DNA from: CAZXDS01 sp964639525 | GTDB taxonomy: Bacteria; Bacteroidota; Ignavibacteria; Ignavibacteriales; Melioribacteraceae | Direction: 5' to 3' | NCBI GenBank assembly: GCA_964639525.1 | Contig: CAZXDS010000207.1 | Location: 1 to 5,878, forward strand | Length of the DNA: 5,878 bases | The notes under the pieces: generated by a model | What the model was told of the DNA's origin: nothing | The model's input: only the letters and a program-made list of their open reading frames with translations | Database searches by the model: none | Part shown: positions 5,718-5,878 of the stretch, piece after piece | How positions within the stretch are numbered: position 1 is the stretch's first letter | How the letters are laid out: each line of letters opens with the position of its first letter | Made by a program: the position numbers and the translations under genes

Positions 5718-5878
5718 ATGAAGATTAAATTATTGCTCTATTTGACATCATTTCTTTTCTTATGCTATTCAAATATTTTTGCGCAAAATCTATTTTTGGG
5801 AAATTGGAACGGGCAGATTAATATCGCAAACAAGAATATTAATTTCAAAATTGAACTTAAACAAACTGATATTATTGA
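5718..5878 (+). CDS. Secreted protein, N-terminal part (likely exported alpha/beta hydrolase family)
   Basis: Only the first 53 codons are inside the window; the gene runs off the right edge. The N-terminus is a clear signal peptide: Lys2 and Lys4, a hydrophobic core (about 5-18), and a likely cut after Ala22 in NIFAQ, the Ala-Gln ending common in Bacteroidetes and Ignavibacteria exports. The mature start LFLGNWNGQINIANKNI, followed by FKIELKQTD, resembles the small beta-rich domain (G.W.G.L...G..L...FHI...D) that precedes the alpha/beta hydrolase domain in a group of exported esterase- or peptidase-like proteins. The catalytic domain cannot be seen, so the family is a suggestion; a stand-alone lipocalin-like protein is the alternative. 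It follows the sigma factor terminator, so it should have its own promoter in 5630-5704. Confidence 0.75.
   Translation, partial: MKIKLLLYLTSFLFLCYSNIFAQNLFLGNWNGQINIANKNINFKIELKQTDII

Overview
The window is AT-rich bacterial chromosome carrying four complete protein genes and the start of a fifth. I place it in the Ignavibacteria/Chlorobi side of the Bacteroidota-Chlorobiota group. The reasons are a short primary sigma factor without region 1.1, of the kind seen in Bacteroidetes and Chlorobi; a MurA with the PGGCAWGPRP active-site loop I associate with this group; a periplasmic Ycf48-like propeller fused to a Ser/Thr kinase; and a secreted protein whose signal peptide ends in Phe-Ala-Gln. 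Three of the five genes have strong AGGAG-type ribosome binding sites, which fits Ignavibacteria/Chlorobi better than true Bacteroidetes. This placement is inference, not proof.

Layout. Positions 1-335 hold no gene. They contain a compact 274-bp element (14-287) bounded by 15-bp perfect inverted repeats and filled with smaller hairpins, two of which are variants of one palindromic 14-mer. It looks like a MITE-like non-autonomous element or a structured RNA. Reading leftward from 4456 are three minus-strand genes: a secreted DUF547 protein (3740-4456), a membrane Ser/Thr kinase with a seven-repeat Ycf48-like C-terminal propeller (1666-3576), and murA (336-1601). Reading rightward are the primary sigma factor gene (4725-5585, TTG start), a clear intrinsic terminator (5605-5629), and the first 53 codons of a secreted protein (from 5718) that resembles the N-terminus of a family of exported alpha/beta hydrolases.

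How the genes may work together. The kinase and murA lie 64 bp apart on the same strand with no terminator visible between them, so co-transcription is likely. MurA makes the first committed step of peptidoglycan synthesis, and in other phyla PASTA-type Ser/Thr kinases control that step. Here the external sensor domain would be a propeller instead of PASTA repeats, which makes a kinase-MurA link an attractive but unproven idea. The sigma factor gene is divergent from the DUF547 gene across a 268-bp shared intergenic region and is insulated from the gene on its right by the terminator.

The observations most worth following are the exact 41-residue periodicity of the kinase propeller, its position next to murA, and the hairpin-rich element at the left end with its covarying palindromes.
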